From contig JAEUUP010000044.1 of the NCBI GenBank assembly GCA_016787525.1, positions 62,001-126,000 of the forward strand: a stretch of DNA of 64,000 nucleotides, read 5' to 3'. The position numbers and the translations under genes were made by a program. Source of the DNA: Saprospiraceae bacterium (GTDB lineage Bacteria > Bacteroidota > Bacteroidia > Chitinophagales > Saprospiraceae). Positions within the stretch are counted from its first letter, which is position 1, and each line of letters opens with the position of its first letter. Under the pieces are notes generated by a model. That model was not told the origin of the DNA. It searched no databases and saw nothing but the letters and a program-made list of their open reading frames with translations. This document shows positions 1 to 8,111 of the stretch, in pieces.

Positions 1-1
1 C

Positions 2-1582
2 AAATTTGAAAATCCTGCAGCAAGTGTTCCAGCCTTAGTTTCGGCTATGAAATTGATCGAAAAACTCAATGACCCTTTTTGGAAAGAGAAAAAATTAGCG
101 GACATTAAAGAACTAATCCGCTGGTGTTCAGGACTTTACCTTGAAGTGGCTACGAATACAGCCGCCGCCGTAGCAGGACAAAGCGTTGATTTCACTATCG
201 AAGCTGTCAATCGTTCAACGGCAAATGTAAAAGTGACTTCCATTGAGTTTTTAGGTTTGAAAAAGGATACAACAGTGAATTTCGATATGACGAACAATAT
301 CCGCAAGTTGTTCCGTATGAAAATGACCATGCCCAATGAATTGAGCTTTACAAGTCCTTATTGGCTGAAAGACAAAGCAACCTTGGGTCTGTATCGTGTG
401 GACGACCAACTACTGAGGGGTCTGCCCGAAACGCCTCGGACAGTACGCGCCAAATTCAATCTGGTCATCGAGGGATTACCGATGACTTACGAGACGGATA
501 TTGTTAATCGCTACGATGCACCTGCCAAAGGGGAACTCTATCGCCCCTTTGAAGTGACCCCCTCAGTATTTGTGAATCAAATAGAAAAAGTCTATGTTTT
601 TGGTGATAATGAGCCTAAAGAAGTTGGTTTTGTCGTCAAATCAGGAGCTGACGGCATCGAAGGTATGCTCAAACCCGAAGTGCCAAACGGTTGGACTCTT
701 GAGCCGCAATCTCAAAACTTCAAACTCAAAATCAAAGGTGAAGAAACGGTTTTGACTTTCAAACTCACACCACCCAAAGGGGAAAGTGAAGCCAATATCA
801 TCTCGAAAGCCTATTTGAAAAATAAAGACAACTACGAACCTGTACCAACTAATGCCGTCCGAATCATCGAATATGACCACATTCCGACGCAGACTGTTTT
901 GTACCCATCAGAAGCCAAAGTTGTCAAATTAGACATCAAAAAACGCGGTATCAACATTGGCTACGTCATGGGCGCAGGTGACGATATGCCTGCTTGTTTG
1001 GAACAAATTGGCTACCAAGTGACTGAAATAAAAGATGCAGATTTCCAACACGAAGGTAAATTACAAAGTTTCGATGCCATTGTCGTGGGCATTCGGGCTT
1101 ACAATACTAAAGAAAAATTGAAATTTTACAACGAAAAACTGTTGAAATACGTGGAAAACGGCGGGACGATGGTTGTTCAATACAATACAGCTGGGCGTGA
1201 TTTGCAATTACAACAATTCGGCCCTTATCCATTCAAATTGGGTCGTGGTCGCACAACAGAAGAAGATGCGCCGATTCGCGTTTTGAAGCCAGAACATCCT
1301 GTTATGAATATCCCCAATAAAATCACGCAAAAGGATTTTAATGGTTGGGTGCAAGAGCGTGGTTTGTATTTTCTTTCAGAATGGGACTCAAAATATGAAG
1401 CCATTTTGAGTTGTAACGATACCAACGAAAAGCCCGAAGATGGTGGTTTGGTCGTTGCCAAACACGGCAAAGGTTGGTATGTTTACACAGGCTATTCATT
1501 TTTTAGAGAGTTACCTGCGGGTGTATCAGGCGCATATCGCTTATTTGCCAATTTGTTGTCATTGGGTAAGGCACTGCCTTAG
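2..1582 (+). CDS. PIG-L family deacetylase, C-terminal part (5' end outside window)
   Basis: The frame is open to the left edge of the window, so the first ATG at 47 is internal and the gene is partial. The visible part resembles the long C-terminal region of Bacteroidota PIG-L (LmbE-like) deacetylases. It has a beta-rich middle segment followed by a glutamine-amidotransferase-like fold with IGYVMGAGDDMP, FDAIVVGIRAYNT, GGTMVVQYNT, QKDFNGWVQERGLYF and YTGYSFFRELPAGV. The catalytic N-terminal PIG-L domain, which would remove N-acetyl groups from a sugar conjugate, lies upstream and is not seen. Copies of the iterated 10-mer encode LRG and PSV here. The next genes (GH130 and a small membrane peptide) fit a carbohydrate-use cluster. 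The family assignment rests on recalled similarity. Confidence 0.8.
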   Translation, partial: KFENPAASVPALVSAMKLIEKLNDPFWKEKKLADIKELIRWCSGLYLEVATNTAAAVAGQSVDFTIEAVNRSTANVKVTSIEFLGLKKDTTVNFDMTNNIRKLFRMKMTMPNELSFTSPYWLKDKATLGLYRVDDQLLRGLPETPRTVRAKFNLVIEGLPMTYETDIVNRYDAPAKGELYRPFEVTPSVFVNQIEKVYVFGDNEPKEVGFVVKSGADGIEGMLKPEVPNGWTLEPQSQNFKLKIKGEETVLTFKLTPPKGESEANIISKAYLKNKDNYEPVPTNAVRIIEYDHIPTQTVLYPSEAKVVKLDIKKRGINIGYVMGAGDDMPACLEQIGYQVTEIKDADFQHEGKLQSFDAIVVGIRAYNTKEKLKFYNEKLLKYVENGGTMVVQYNTAGRDLQLQQFGPYPFKLGRGRTTEEDAPIRVLKPEHPVMNIPNKITQKDFNGWVQERGLYFLSEWDSKYEAILSCNDTNEKPEDGGLVVAKHGKGWYVYTGYSFFRELPAGVSGAYRLFANLLSLGKALP

Positions 1583-1596
1583 AAGTTAACGGGAAA

Positions 1597-1673
1597 GCAA
1601 CGAAGCAACGAAGCAACGACGGAGAAGTTCAGAACTTCTCCGTCGTTAGTTGTCGTTAGTTGTCGTTAGTTGT
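1597..1673. terminator. Hairpin with flanking short tandem repeats after the PIG-L gene
   Basis: A perfect 16-bp inverted repeat (1615-1630 and 1632-1647) is nearly loop-free. On the left it is preceded by about three copies of GCAACGAA (1597-1618). On the right it is followed by about three copies of CGTTAGTTGT (1642-1673). There is no clear T run, so it may be a repeat-derived structure rather than a canonical Rho-independent terminator. Its place just after the stop at 1582 suggests transcript-end or stabilising function. Confidence 0.5.
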
Positions 1674-1709
1674 TGCCCTGCTGTTTTCTATCATAAACAA
1701 CTCAAATCT

Positions 1710-2795
1710 ATGAAAAACATATTCATACCACTCTTGTTTCTAACAGCTTGTCAGATGCCAAAACCTTTGTTGGTTGATGATTTTGAAAAGCCTAAAGAGA
1801 ATCCTATTTTAAGAGCAGATTCAAGTTTTACGTTTTTCGACCCGATTAAGAAAGAAACAGTGCGGTGGCAAAAGGCAGATGTTTTCAACCCTGGGGCTAT
1901 TGTCAAAGATGGGAAAGTGTATTTGCTTTATCGTTGCGAAGACAATCCTGCGGCAGCATTGGGTGGACGCACCTCACGTTTAGGTTTGGCAGAAAGTACA
2001 GATGGCATTCATTTCAAAAAGCATCCAACACCTGTTTTGTATCCCGACAACGATGCTTTCAATCCACACGACAATCGCGGAGGCTGTGAAGACCCACGTG
2101 TGGCAGTTACTGAGGGGGGGCTTTATGTGGTTTTTTACACCGCTTGGAACTATGATAAAGCACGCTTGTCTGTTGCTTTTTCACATGATTTGGTCAAATG
2201 GGAGAAAAAAGGGTTGGCTTTTGGTAAAGCTCATAATGGGAAATTCGCCGAGTCATGGAGCAAATCGGCTTCTATCATAACTAAATTCGTCAACGGAAAA
2301 CAAGTCATTGCTAAAATCAATGGTAAATATTGGATGTATTGGGGCGAAAACTTAGTAAATTTGGCTTGGTCTGAAAATCTATCCGATTGGTTTCCAACGC
2401 TTGATGACAAAGGTAATTTGAAAGCAGTGATTGCGCCCAGAACAGGCAAGTTTGACAGCCACTTGACGGAGTGTGGCCCTCCTGCCATCGTCACAAAAGA
2501 AGGTGTGGTTTTGTTCTACAATGGCAAAAATCAAAATGACGAAACAGCCGACCCCAGTTTGCCTAAAGGCACATATTCGGTCGGTCAAGTGATTTTGGAT
2601 AAAAATAACTTAGAAAAAGTGTTGAAACGTTCCGAAAAACCTTTTTTGCAGCCCACTTTGCCACACGAGAAGACAGGACAATACCAAGCAGGGACAACAT
2701 TCGCAGAAGGTTTGGTGTTTTTCAAAGGTCAATGGTTTTTATATTATGGTACTGCGGATTCTTTTGTGGGTTTAGCCATTCTCAAAAACAAATAA
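1710..2795 (+). CDS. GH130-like glycosidase/phosphorylase lipoprotein
   Basis: The start is taken at 1710 because it gives a lipoprotein signal (MKNIFIPLLFLTACQ, lipobox Cys about residue 14). An upstream ATG at 1650 would only translate the repeat region. The body matches the five-bladed propeller of GH130: DVFNPGAIV near residue 53, RTSRLGLAESTDGIHF, the hallmark GGCEDPRV with the catalytic Asp, ESWSKSA, HLTECGPP and WFLYYGTADSFVGLA at the C-terminus. GH130 enzymes act on beta-mannosides by phosphorolysis or hydrolysis; which one applies here cannot be read. The lipoprotein signal suggests an envelope location. The PIG-L gene upstream and the membrane peptide 10 bp downstream are probably co-transcribed. 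Confidence 0.82.
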   Translation: MKNIFIPLLFLTACQMPKPLLVDDFEKPKENPILRADSSFTFFDPIKKETVRWQKADVFNPGAIVKDGKVYLLYRCEDNPAAALGGRTSRLGLAESTDGIHFKKHPTPVLYPDNDAFNPHDNRGGCEDPRVAVTEGGLYVVFYTAWNYDKARLSVAFSHDLVKWEKKGLAFGKAHNGKFAESWSKSASIITKFVNGKQVIAKINGKYWMYWGENLVNLAWSENLSDWFPTLDDKGNLKAVIAPRTGKFDSHLTECGPPAIVTKEGVVLFYNGKNQNDETADPSLPKGTYSVGQVILDKNNLEKVLKRSEKPFLQPTLPHEKTGQYQAGTTFAEGLVFFKGQWFLYYGTADSFVGLAILKNK

Positions 2796-2805
2796 TTTGT
2801 CGAAA

Positions 2806-2949
2806 ATGAAAATAGAAAATTCTGAAAAACAACTACAAGACGAAAAGCCGCCAATTTTCAAAACATGGCGGCAAATGTACATTTTCGTTCTTGTCTTTCA
2901 CGCTTTGGTGATTGCAGCGTTTTATGTTTTTACCAAGATGTTCTCATAA
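2806..2949 (+). CDS. Small single-pass membrane protein, 47 aa
   Basis: A short ORF starts 10 bp after the GH130 stop. The translation begins [20 protein letters not shown], followed by [18 protein letters not shown] and FYVFTKMFS. It is a hydrophilic N-terminus followed by one transmembrane helix with a short basic tail. Small proteins of this type (PPIFKTW then one helix ending FTKxFS) accompany Bacteroidota sugar-use or sodium-symporter genes, which is recalled family knowledge. The 3' end overlaps the convergent gcvT stop by six bases. A subunit role for a transporter encoded elsewhere is inference. Confidence 0.65.
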   Translation: MKIENSEKQLQDEKPPIFKTWRQMYIFVLVFHALVIAAFYVFTKMFS

Positions 2950-4071
2950 AAAAGGTAGTTTGACGACTTGGGCAGCCAGTTTTTTGCCACCAAAGGCGAT
3001 AAAAATTTGAGTCCCCTCAGTATCAAACCCTTTCTGAACATAACCCATACCAATCGGCTTGTCCAAAGTCGGCGAAGATGTGCCAGAAGTAACGACACCT
3101 ATCTTATTGTCGTTGCTGTCAAAAATCGCATACCCATGACGTGGCACACGGCGGTCATCGAGTGTGAATCCAACTAATTTGTGGGTGACCCCCTCAGTAA
3201 TTTGTCGTTTGAATGTCTCTACATTCACAAAACCTGACGCTTTTTTGGTTTTGGTAATCCAACCCAAACCTGCTTCGATAGGCGAAGTGGTGTCATCAAT
3301 ATCGTTTCCGTACAGACAAAAACCTTTTTCAAGGCGTAGCGTGTCGCGCGCACCCAAGCCAATGGGTTTGATGTCGAGCGATTTGCCTGATTCAAACAAC
3401 GCGTCCCACAGTTTTTCTGCACCATCGTTCTGAACGTATAATTCAAAACCACCTGCACCTGTATAGCCAGTCGCTGAAATCAGCACATTTTCGATACCAG
3501 CTACTGTACCTTTTGTGAAATGATAATATTTGATGTCTGACAAATTCACATCTGTCAAACCCTGAATCACTTGCAAAGCATTGGGCCCTTGAACAGCTAA
3601 AAGAGCCGTTTGGTCACTGATATTGATGAGGCGCGTATCATAATTCGGTGCGTATTGCGAAATCCAAGCCCAATCTTTCTCTATATTCGACGCATTGACC
3701 ACAAGCATGAACGCTTGCTCTCCTTCCGAACAGTTGTCTTCCGATAGACGATAAACCAATAAATCGTCCACAATACCCCCCTCAGTATTCGGCAAACAAG
3801 AGTATTGCGCTTGACCAATGGCGAGTTTTGAGGCATCATTAGAGGTTACTTTTTGCACCAAATCCAATGCTTGTTTACCTTTTACGATGAATTCACCCAT
3901 GTGCGACACATCAAAAACACCCACGTTGGTTCGCACACAATGATGCTCTTCTTTGATGCCCGAATAAGAAATCGGCATATTGTAGCCAGCAAAAGGAGCC
4001 ATTTTTGCCCCCAAAGCTATGTGTCTATCCGTCAATGGCGTGTTTTTAATAATGGTTGTTTCCGAAGACAT
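2944..4071 (-). CDS. gcvT: Glycine cleavage system T protein (aminomethyltransferase)
   Basis: This is a full-length 375-residue GcvT, normal for the family. It transfers the methylene group from the aminomethyl-lipoyl H protein to tetrahydrofolate and releases ammonia. Seen in the sequence: the N-terminal [13 protein letters not shown] block, [23 protein letters not shown] with the conserved Asp pair near residue 103, the [11 protein letters not shown] block and a C-terminal beta-barrel domain. Other gcv genes are not in the window. Three copies of the iterated 10-mer lie inside it, all read as TEG on the coding strand, one of them (3778) with a six-base G run. Confidence 0.96.
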   Translation of the reverse strand: MSSETTIIKNTPLTDRHIALGAKMAPFAGYNMPISYSGIKEEHHCVRTNVGVFDVSHMGEFIVKGKQALDLVQKVTSNDASKLAIGQAQYSCLPNTEGGIVDDLLVYRLSEDNCSEGEQAFMLVVNASNIEKDWAWISQYAPNYDTRLINISDQTALLAVQGPNALQVIQGLTDVNLSDIKYYHFTKGTVAGIENVLISATGYTGAGGFELYVQNDGAEKLWDALFESGKSLDIKPIGLGARDTLRLEKGFCLYGNDIDDTTSPIEAGLGWITKTKKASGFVNVETFKRQITEGVTHKLVGFTLDDRRVPRHGYAIFDSNDNKIGVVTSGTSSPTLDKPIGMGYVQKGFDTEGTQIFIAFGGKKLAAQVVKLPFL

Positions 4072-4103
4072 ATTTTATTGATTTTAAATGATTTAGGAAA
4101 TTT

Positions 4104-6131
4104 TTAATTAATAGAAATGCTCTCAATCGCATCGCCTACTTCGAGTTTATACACGGTATCCATGCCTTCCAACACTTTTGCGAAAATAGTGTAATTGGGA
4201 TCGAGATGCAGCGTTGGGCTTTGTGTGATGAACCACTGACTGCACTCCGTATGGTTGCCTGCCGAAGCCATACCAACATACCCCTCAGTATTGTAGTGCA
4301 TAGGTGTCAATTCTGAGGAAATGGTATAATCCAGCGAGCCATAACCGTCACCCCGAGGACAGCCCGTTTGAACCACAAAATTCGGTACGACACGATGAAA
4401 TATTTTGCCTTTGAAAAAGCCTGTTTTTGCTAAACTGACAAAATTAACCACCGAAATAGGGGCATTTTGGCGCAAAAGCCGCAGTTTTATATCGCCTTTC
4501 GTGGTTTTGACAATGGCATTTGAAAAGTCAGTCATGCCAGACAGCATAATCCAGTCCACCGAGCGAGGGGTTGAGAATTTTTTCTTTTTGATATTCGTTG
4601 AGTCTGAAATTTTTGCAATGGCATTGTAAATCGCCTCATAAGCCTCCATTTGAGCAGGCATTTTGAGATTTTGCATCACTTGATAGAGTTCTGGAACGTT
4701 TTCACGCATTCTAAAACGGTTCAATTCAGCTTCGGGTTTTATGATGGTTTCGGCAGCCACAGTCGCAGCTCCTGCATCGCCTGTGCGAATGATGTCGAAC
4801 AAAGCTGCTTTTAACTCATTTTTTACATTCGTAGAATAGGCTTGAAACATGCGATAAAAATCGGGCGCACAGATGATTTTTGCCAATGCTTCCGTGGCTG
4901 CCGTGCGAACGACAGGCAGATTATCGGACTTCAATGCCTCCTCGCGCAACATCGGATAGTTCCAACCAAAGTTAGCTAATCCCCTCAGTATCACAGCTTT
5001 ATCATAAGGATTGACTGTTTTGGTGTATAGGTTTTTCATAGCATTGTTCAACGAGTCGCGTGTACGAGGGTAAAAACGCAACCATTTGAGCGCAGCCCCC
5101 ATCATAATACGTTTGGTCGAAGGATGCAAAGTCTCATCGGATGAAGCGATTTTATAGGTTTGGGCATCGCGCTCTGTACCCATTTTTCCAATCATTTCAG
5201 CAGCTGTATTGGCGACATAGGTGTTTTTTTCGCGCAAAGCCATGAACAATAAAGGTTGGATACTCTCGTAACTATAATCGTTCAATGCTGTCAGAATATT
5301 GACTTTGACCCTAAAATCGGTTTCACGACGAAACAAACTTTCAAAAGTTGAAACAGTACTGAGGGGTGTCACCGTCTTGCCCAAAGCCTTTGCCAAAGCC
5401 ATGCGCACTTCGGTATCGCGCTCGTTGAGAACCAATCGAGCAATATCTGTTGTGACCGTTGTATCGTACTTTGTTTTTATACGTGCCAAATAATTTGCTC
5501 CTATCAGCCTAACATTGGGTGGAAATTGGGTGTTTTCGACAAAATTTTTCATTTTTTGAATGGATTCGATATTGTAACTGTCTCGAATGCCATAGCGATA
5601 AATGCCATAGGCTTGCCCTTCCAACAAGGCAGTATCTGATATTTTGAATGTCGAGATACGACACAAGTTATTTAGGTTGTTCACTGTACCACATTTACCA
5701 ACCGCTTCCATCAGAGTGGCATTGAATTTAGCGAATGTGCCAACCGTATCGTATTTTTCATAAGCCGCCAAAAGCATATTTTCCGCCCGCACTTCCCCCA
5801 ACTGTCCAATCGAATAAGCCGCTGCCACACGCACATCCACATATTCATCTCTGAGCAATCGAGCCAATGAATCCAACGCTTTTTTATACTTCAAAGAGCC
5901 AAAAGCCGTGGCAGAGACATAGCGCAAAGTAGGGTTAGGGCTGCTCAAAAAGCGCATCAAACTGTCCGCCGATTGACGTTCCATGAGATTATAAATCTCT
6001 TGCACTTGTTTGTCCGAAAAGTCAACAGCAATGCCCTCAAACTTGTCGCGGTTGTACTCAGGTGGCACGCAAGCATGGGCGATTAAAGCAATGGAAAAAA
6101 GGTAAACGATATAGAGAAAGGTATTTTTCAT
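4104..6131 (-). CDS. HEAT-repeat lipoprotein with C-terminal cyclophilin domain
   Basis: The 675-residue protein starts with a lipoprotein-like signal (SIALIAHACVPP, Cys about 21). Residues 40-470 are helical HEAT-like repeats of about 30 residues (VRVAAAYSIGQLG, VRMALAKALG, VRTAATEALA). From about 530 to the end is a cyclophilin-type peptidyl-prolyl isomerase domain with VKTTKGDIKLRL, FHRVVPNFVVQTGCPRGDG, GYVGMASAGNHTECSQWFI and NYTIFAKVLEGM. The arginine and QTG-type core residues are present, so catalysis is plausible. A periplasmic folding role on a HEAT scaffold is inference. It lies 32 bp upstream of gcvT on the same strand. Confidence 0.88.
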   Translation of the reverse strand: MKNTFLYIVYLFSIALIAHACVPPEYNRDKFEGIAVDFSDKQVQEIYNLMERQSADSLMRFLSSPNPTLRYVSATAFGSLKYKKALDSLARLLRDEYVDVRVAAAYSIGQLGEVRAENMLLAAYEKYDTVGTFAKFNATLMEAVGKCGTVNNLNNLCRISTFKISDTALLEGQAYGIYRYGIRDSYNIESIQKMKNFVENTQFPPNVRLIGANYLARIKTKYDTTVTTDIARLVLNERDTEVRMALAKALGKTVTPLSTVSTFESLFRRETDFRVKVNILTALNDYSYESIQPLLFMALREKNTYVANTAAEMIGKMGTERDAQTYKIASSDETLHPSTKRIMMGAALKWLRFYPRTRDSLNNAMKNLYTKTVNPYDKAVILRGLANFGWNYPMLREEALKSDNLPVVRTAATEALAKIICAPDFYRMFQAYSTNVKNELKAALFDIIRTGDAGAATVAAETIIKPEAELNRFRMRENVPELYQVMQNLKMPAQMEAYEAIYNAIAKISDSTNIKKKKFSTPRSVDWIMLSGMTDFSNAIVKTTKGDIKLRLLRQNAPISVVNFVSLAKTGFFKGKIFHRVVPNFVVQTGCPRGDGYGSLDYTISSELTPMHYNTEGYVGMASAGNHTECSQWFITQSPTLHLDPNYTIFAKVLEGMDTVYKLEVGDAIESISIN

Positions 6132-6201
6132 AGTTCAATTTCTGATAAGCGGACAAAAGTATAAAGGATTAATGCGAATTTGGCGAATTTGGTCAAAAAA
6201 A

Positions 6202-6741
6202 TCAGCATCTGAGCTTTTTCACAAATTCCCAAGCCACAATGCCTACTGAAACCGAAATATTGAGCGAATGTTTGGTGCCAAATTGCGGAATTTCAATCAC
6301 GAAGTCCACCATTTCCATTGCAATCTCAGAAACCCCTTCGACTTCGTTGCCAAAAATAAGAGCGAATTTTTCGCCTTTTTGCTGGTCAATATCTATTTGA
6401 TCTAAAAAAATGGATGCGTCAGCCTGTTCAACAGCCACCAAAATATACCCCTCAGTACGAAGTGCTTCTAAAGCGGTTTGTGTCTCTGAAAAATGCCGCC
6501 ACGCCACCGATTCTGTTGAACCCAAAGCCGTTTTCATAATTTCACGATGAGGTGGCTGTGCCGTAAAACCGCACAAAACGACCTCGGCGCACCCAAAAGC
6601 ATCAGCTGTGCGAAACGCCGAACCCACATTCAGAGCCGAGCGCACATCGTCTAACACAAAAGCGATAGGCGTTTTTTCAGCCTCTTTGAAGGCTTCAACC
6701 GAAGGGCGGTTGAGTTCTTCCATTTTTAATTTTTTAATCAC
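6202..6741 (-). CDS. SPOUT-family (TrmH/SpoU) RNA 2'-O-methyltransferase
   Basis: This is a compact 179-residue SPOUT enzyme without an extra substrate-binding domain. The three knot motifs are visible: NVGSAFRTADAFG (residues 38-50), ALIFGNEVEGVSE near 127 and GTKHSLNISVSVGIVAWEF near 158. It should methylate ribose in tRNA or rRNA with S-adenosylmethionine; the target cannot be told. Met7 (MEELNRP) is an equally good start. The hutI gene lies immediately upstream on the same strand with 23 bp between, so the two may be co-transcribed. Confidence 0.9.
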   Translation of the reverse strand: MIKKLKMEELNRPSVEAFKEAEKTPIAFVLDDVRSALNVGSAFRTADAFGCAEVVLCGFTAQPPHREIMKTALGSTESVAWRHFSETQTALEALRTEGYILVAVEQADASIFLDQIDIDQQKGEKFALIFGNEVEGVSEIAMEMVDFVIEIPQFGTKHSLNISVSVGIVAWEFVKKLRC

Positions 6742-6764
6742 AGTTTATAGCGATTTTATATGAT

Positions 6765-8003
6765 TTACACTATTTTTCCTTTTAAAATAACCTGTTCTAT
6801 CCAATTTGACCCAAAAGCATAAGGCAAATAAGCCAGCGAAGGTACAGGTTTTGTGATGATACAACTGCCCATTTTTCCAGTTGCCAGACTGCCAAAATGG
6901 GAACTCAACTCCAAGGCAGCTGCACCATTGAGTGTCGCGGCATTCAGAACTTCGATAGGTGTCATGCGCAGGCGAATGCACGCCAAACTGACCACAAATG
7001 GCATAGATACTGAGGGGGTCGTTCCTGGATTGAAATCGGTGGCAAGAGCAACAGTTGCGCCTGCATCAATCAGTTTGCGAGCAGGCGGTGTATGTGCGTC
7101 ATTCAAGAAAAAAGGGGCTGTTGGGAGCAAGGCGGCAATAGTATCTGAGTTTTTCAGAATATCTATCTCATTGTCATTCAACACTTCTAAGTGATCAACC
7201 GAAATGGCTTGATGCTTCACAGCTGTTTCGATACCACCCATTGAATTGAATTGATTGGTGTGAATTTTAGGTTTCAAACCAAACTGAGTGGCAGCAGTTA
7301 AAATACGGTCTGTTTCATCACTCGAAAATGCTATTTTTTCACAAAAAACATCCACATAGTCAGCGAGACCACGTTCTGCAATTTGTGGCAACATGTCGTT
7401 GATTATCAATGAAATATATTCTTCTCGATTGTTTTTATACGCCATAGGAACGGCATGTGCGCCCAAAAAAGAGGTTTTGATTTCAACATCTGAAACAGCT
7501 TTCAGGCGACGAATGACCCTCAGCATTTTCAGTTCGCTGTCCACTGTCAAGCCATAACCGCTTTTGATTTCGATACAACCTGTTCCCAACTTTTGAGCTT
7601 CTTGCAAGCGAGCCAAACTGCGCTCGAATAGTTCATCTTCACTCATTTGTTGCAGTTTTCGAGCCGAATTGAGTATGCCACCGCCACTCGCTGTGATTTC
7701 TTCGTAGCTGCTGCCACGAATTCGCATCTCAAATTCTTCCTCTCGCGTTGCCGCGAAAACCAAATGTGTATGACTGTCACACCAAGCTGGCAAAACAATT
7801 CTATCCGTTGCATCCAAAACCGTATCAGCCCTTTCGGGGCAATCAGTCATTGCGCCAAAGCTTACAATTCGCTGATTGTCAATGAGTAAATAAGCATTTT
7901 CTACCTTGGCGGCTTGATTCAATTCTGCGCCTCGTAGGCGTTGCATACTGAGGGGGTGCGCTCCGAATAGTTGGCGGATGTTTTTTATGAGAATGGAAGA
8001 CAT
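6765..8003 (-). CDS. hutI: Imidazolonepropionase
   Basis: This 412-residue amidohydrolase converts 4-imidazolone-5-propanoate to N-formimino-L-glutamate in histidine degradation. Metal-binding CDSHTHLVFA is at residues 75-84, followed by the family block REEEFEMRIRG, SGYGLTVDSELKML, FLGAHAVPMAY, HTNQFNSMGG and LATDFNPGT with the late Asp ligand. No other hut genes are adjacent. The 10-mer is read as PLS near residue 18 and as PSV in TPSVSMP, where it falls in an otherwise conserved segment. Confidence 0.96.
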   Translation of the reverse strand: MSSILIKNIRQLFGAHPLSMQRLRGAELNQAAKVENAYLLIDNQRIVSFGAMTDCPERADTVLDATDRIVLPAWCDSHTHLVFAATREEEFEMRIRGSSYEEITASGGGILNSARKLQQMSEDELFERSLARLQEAQKLGTGCIEIKSGYGLTVDSELKMLRVIRRLKAVSDVEIKTSFLGAHAVPMAYKNNREEYISLIINDMLPQIAERGLADYVDVFCEKIAFSSDETDRILTAATQFGLKPKIHTNQFNSMGGIETAVKHQAISVDHLEVLNDNEIDILKNSDTIAALLPTAPFFLNDAHTPPARKLIDAGATVALATDFNPGTTPSVSMPFVVSLACIRLRMTPIEVLNAATLNGAAALELSSHFGSLATGKMGSCIITKPVPSLAYLPYAFGSNWIEQVILKGKIV

Positions 8004-8057
8004 GCGCTGGCTTTGAGTTTGATAGATGAGGCAAATTTAGGAAAAAAGTAGAAAAAA

Positions 8058-8087
8058 AGGTCGTTGAGGTTAGAACCTCAAAGACCT
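8058..8087 (-). terminator. Rho-independent terminator of the OmpA-family gene
   Basis: A hairpin has a 5-bp outer stem and an 8-bp inner stem (AGGTC, TTGAGGTT, then AACCTCAA, GACCT). It lies just past the minus-strand stop at 8112. On the minus strand it is followed by a T-rich run. Confidence 0.8.
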
Positions 8088-8111
8088 TGATGTAATTTAA
8101 TATTTCGATTT

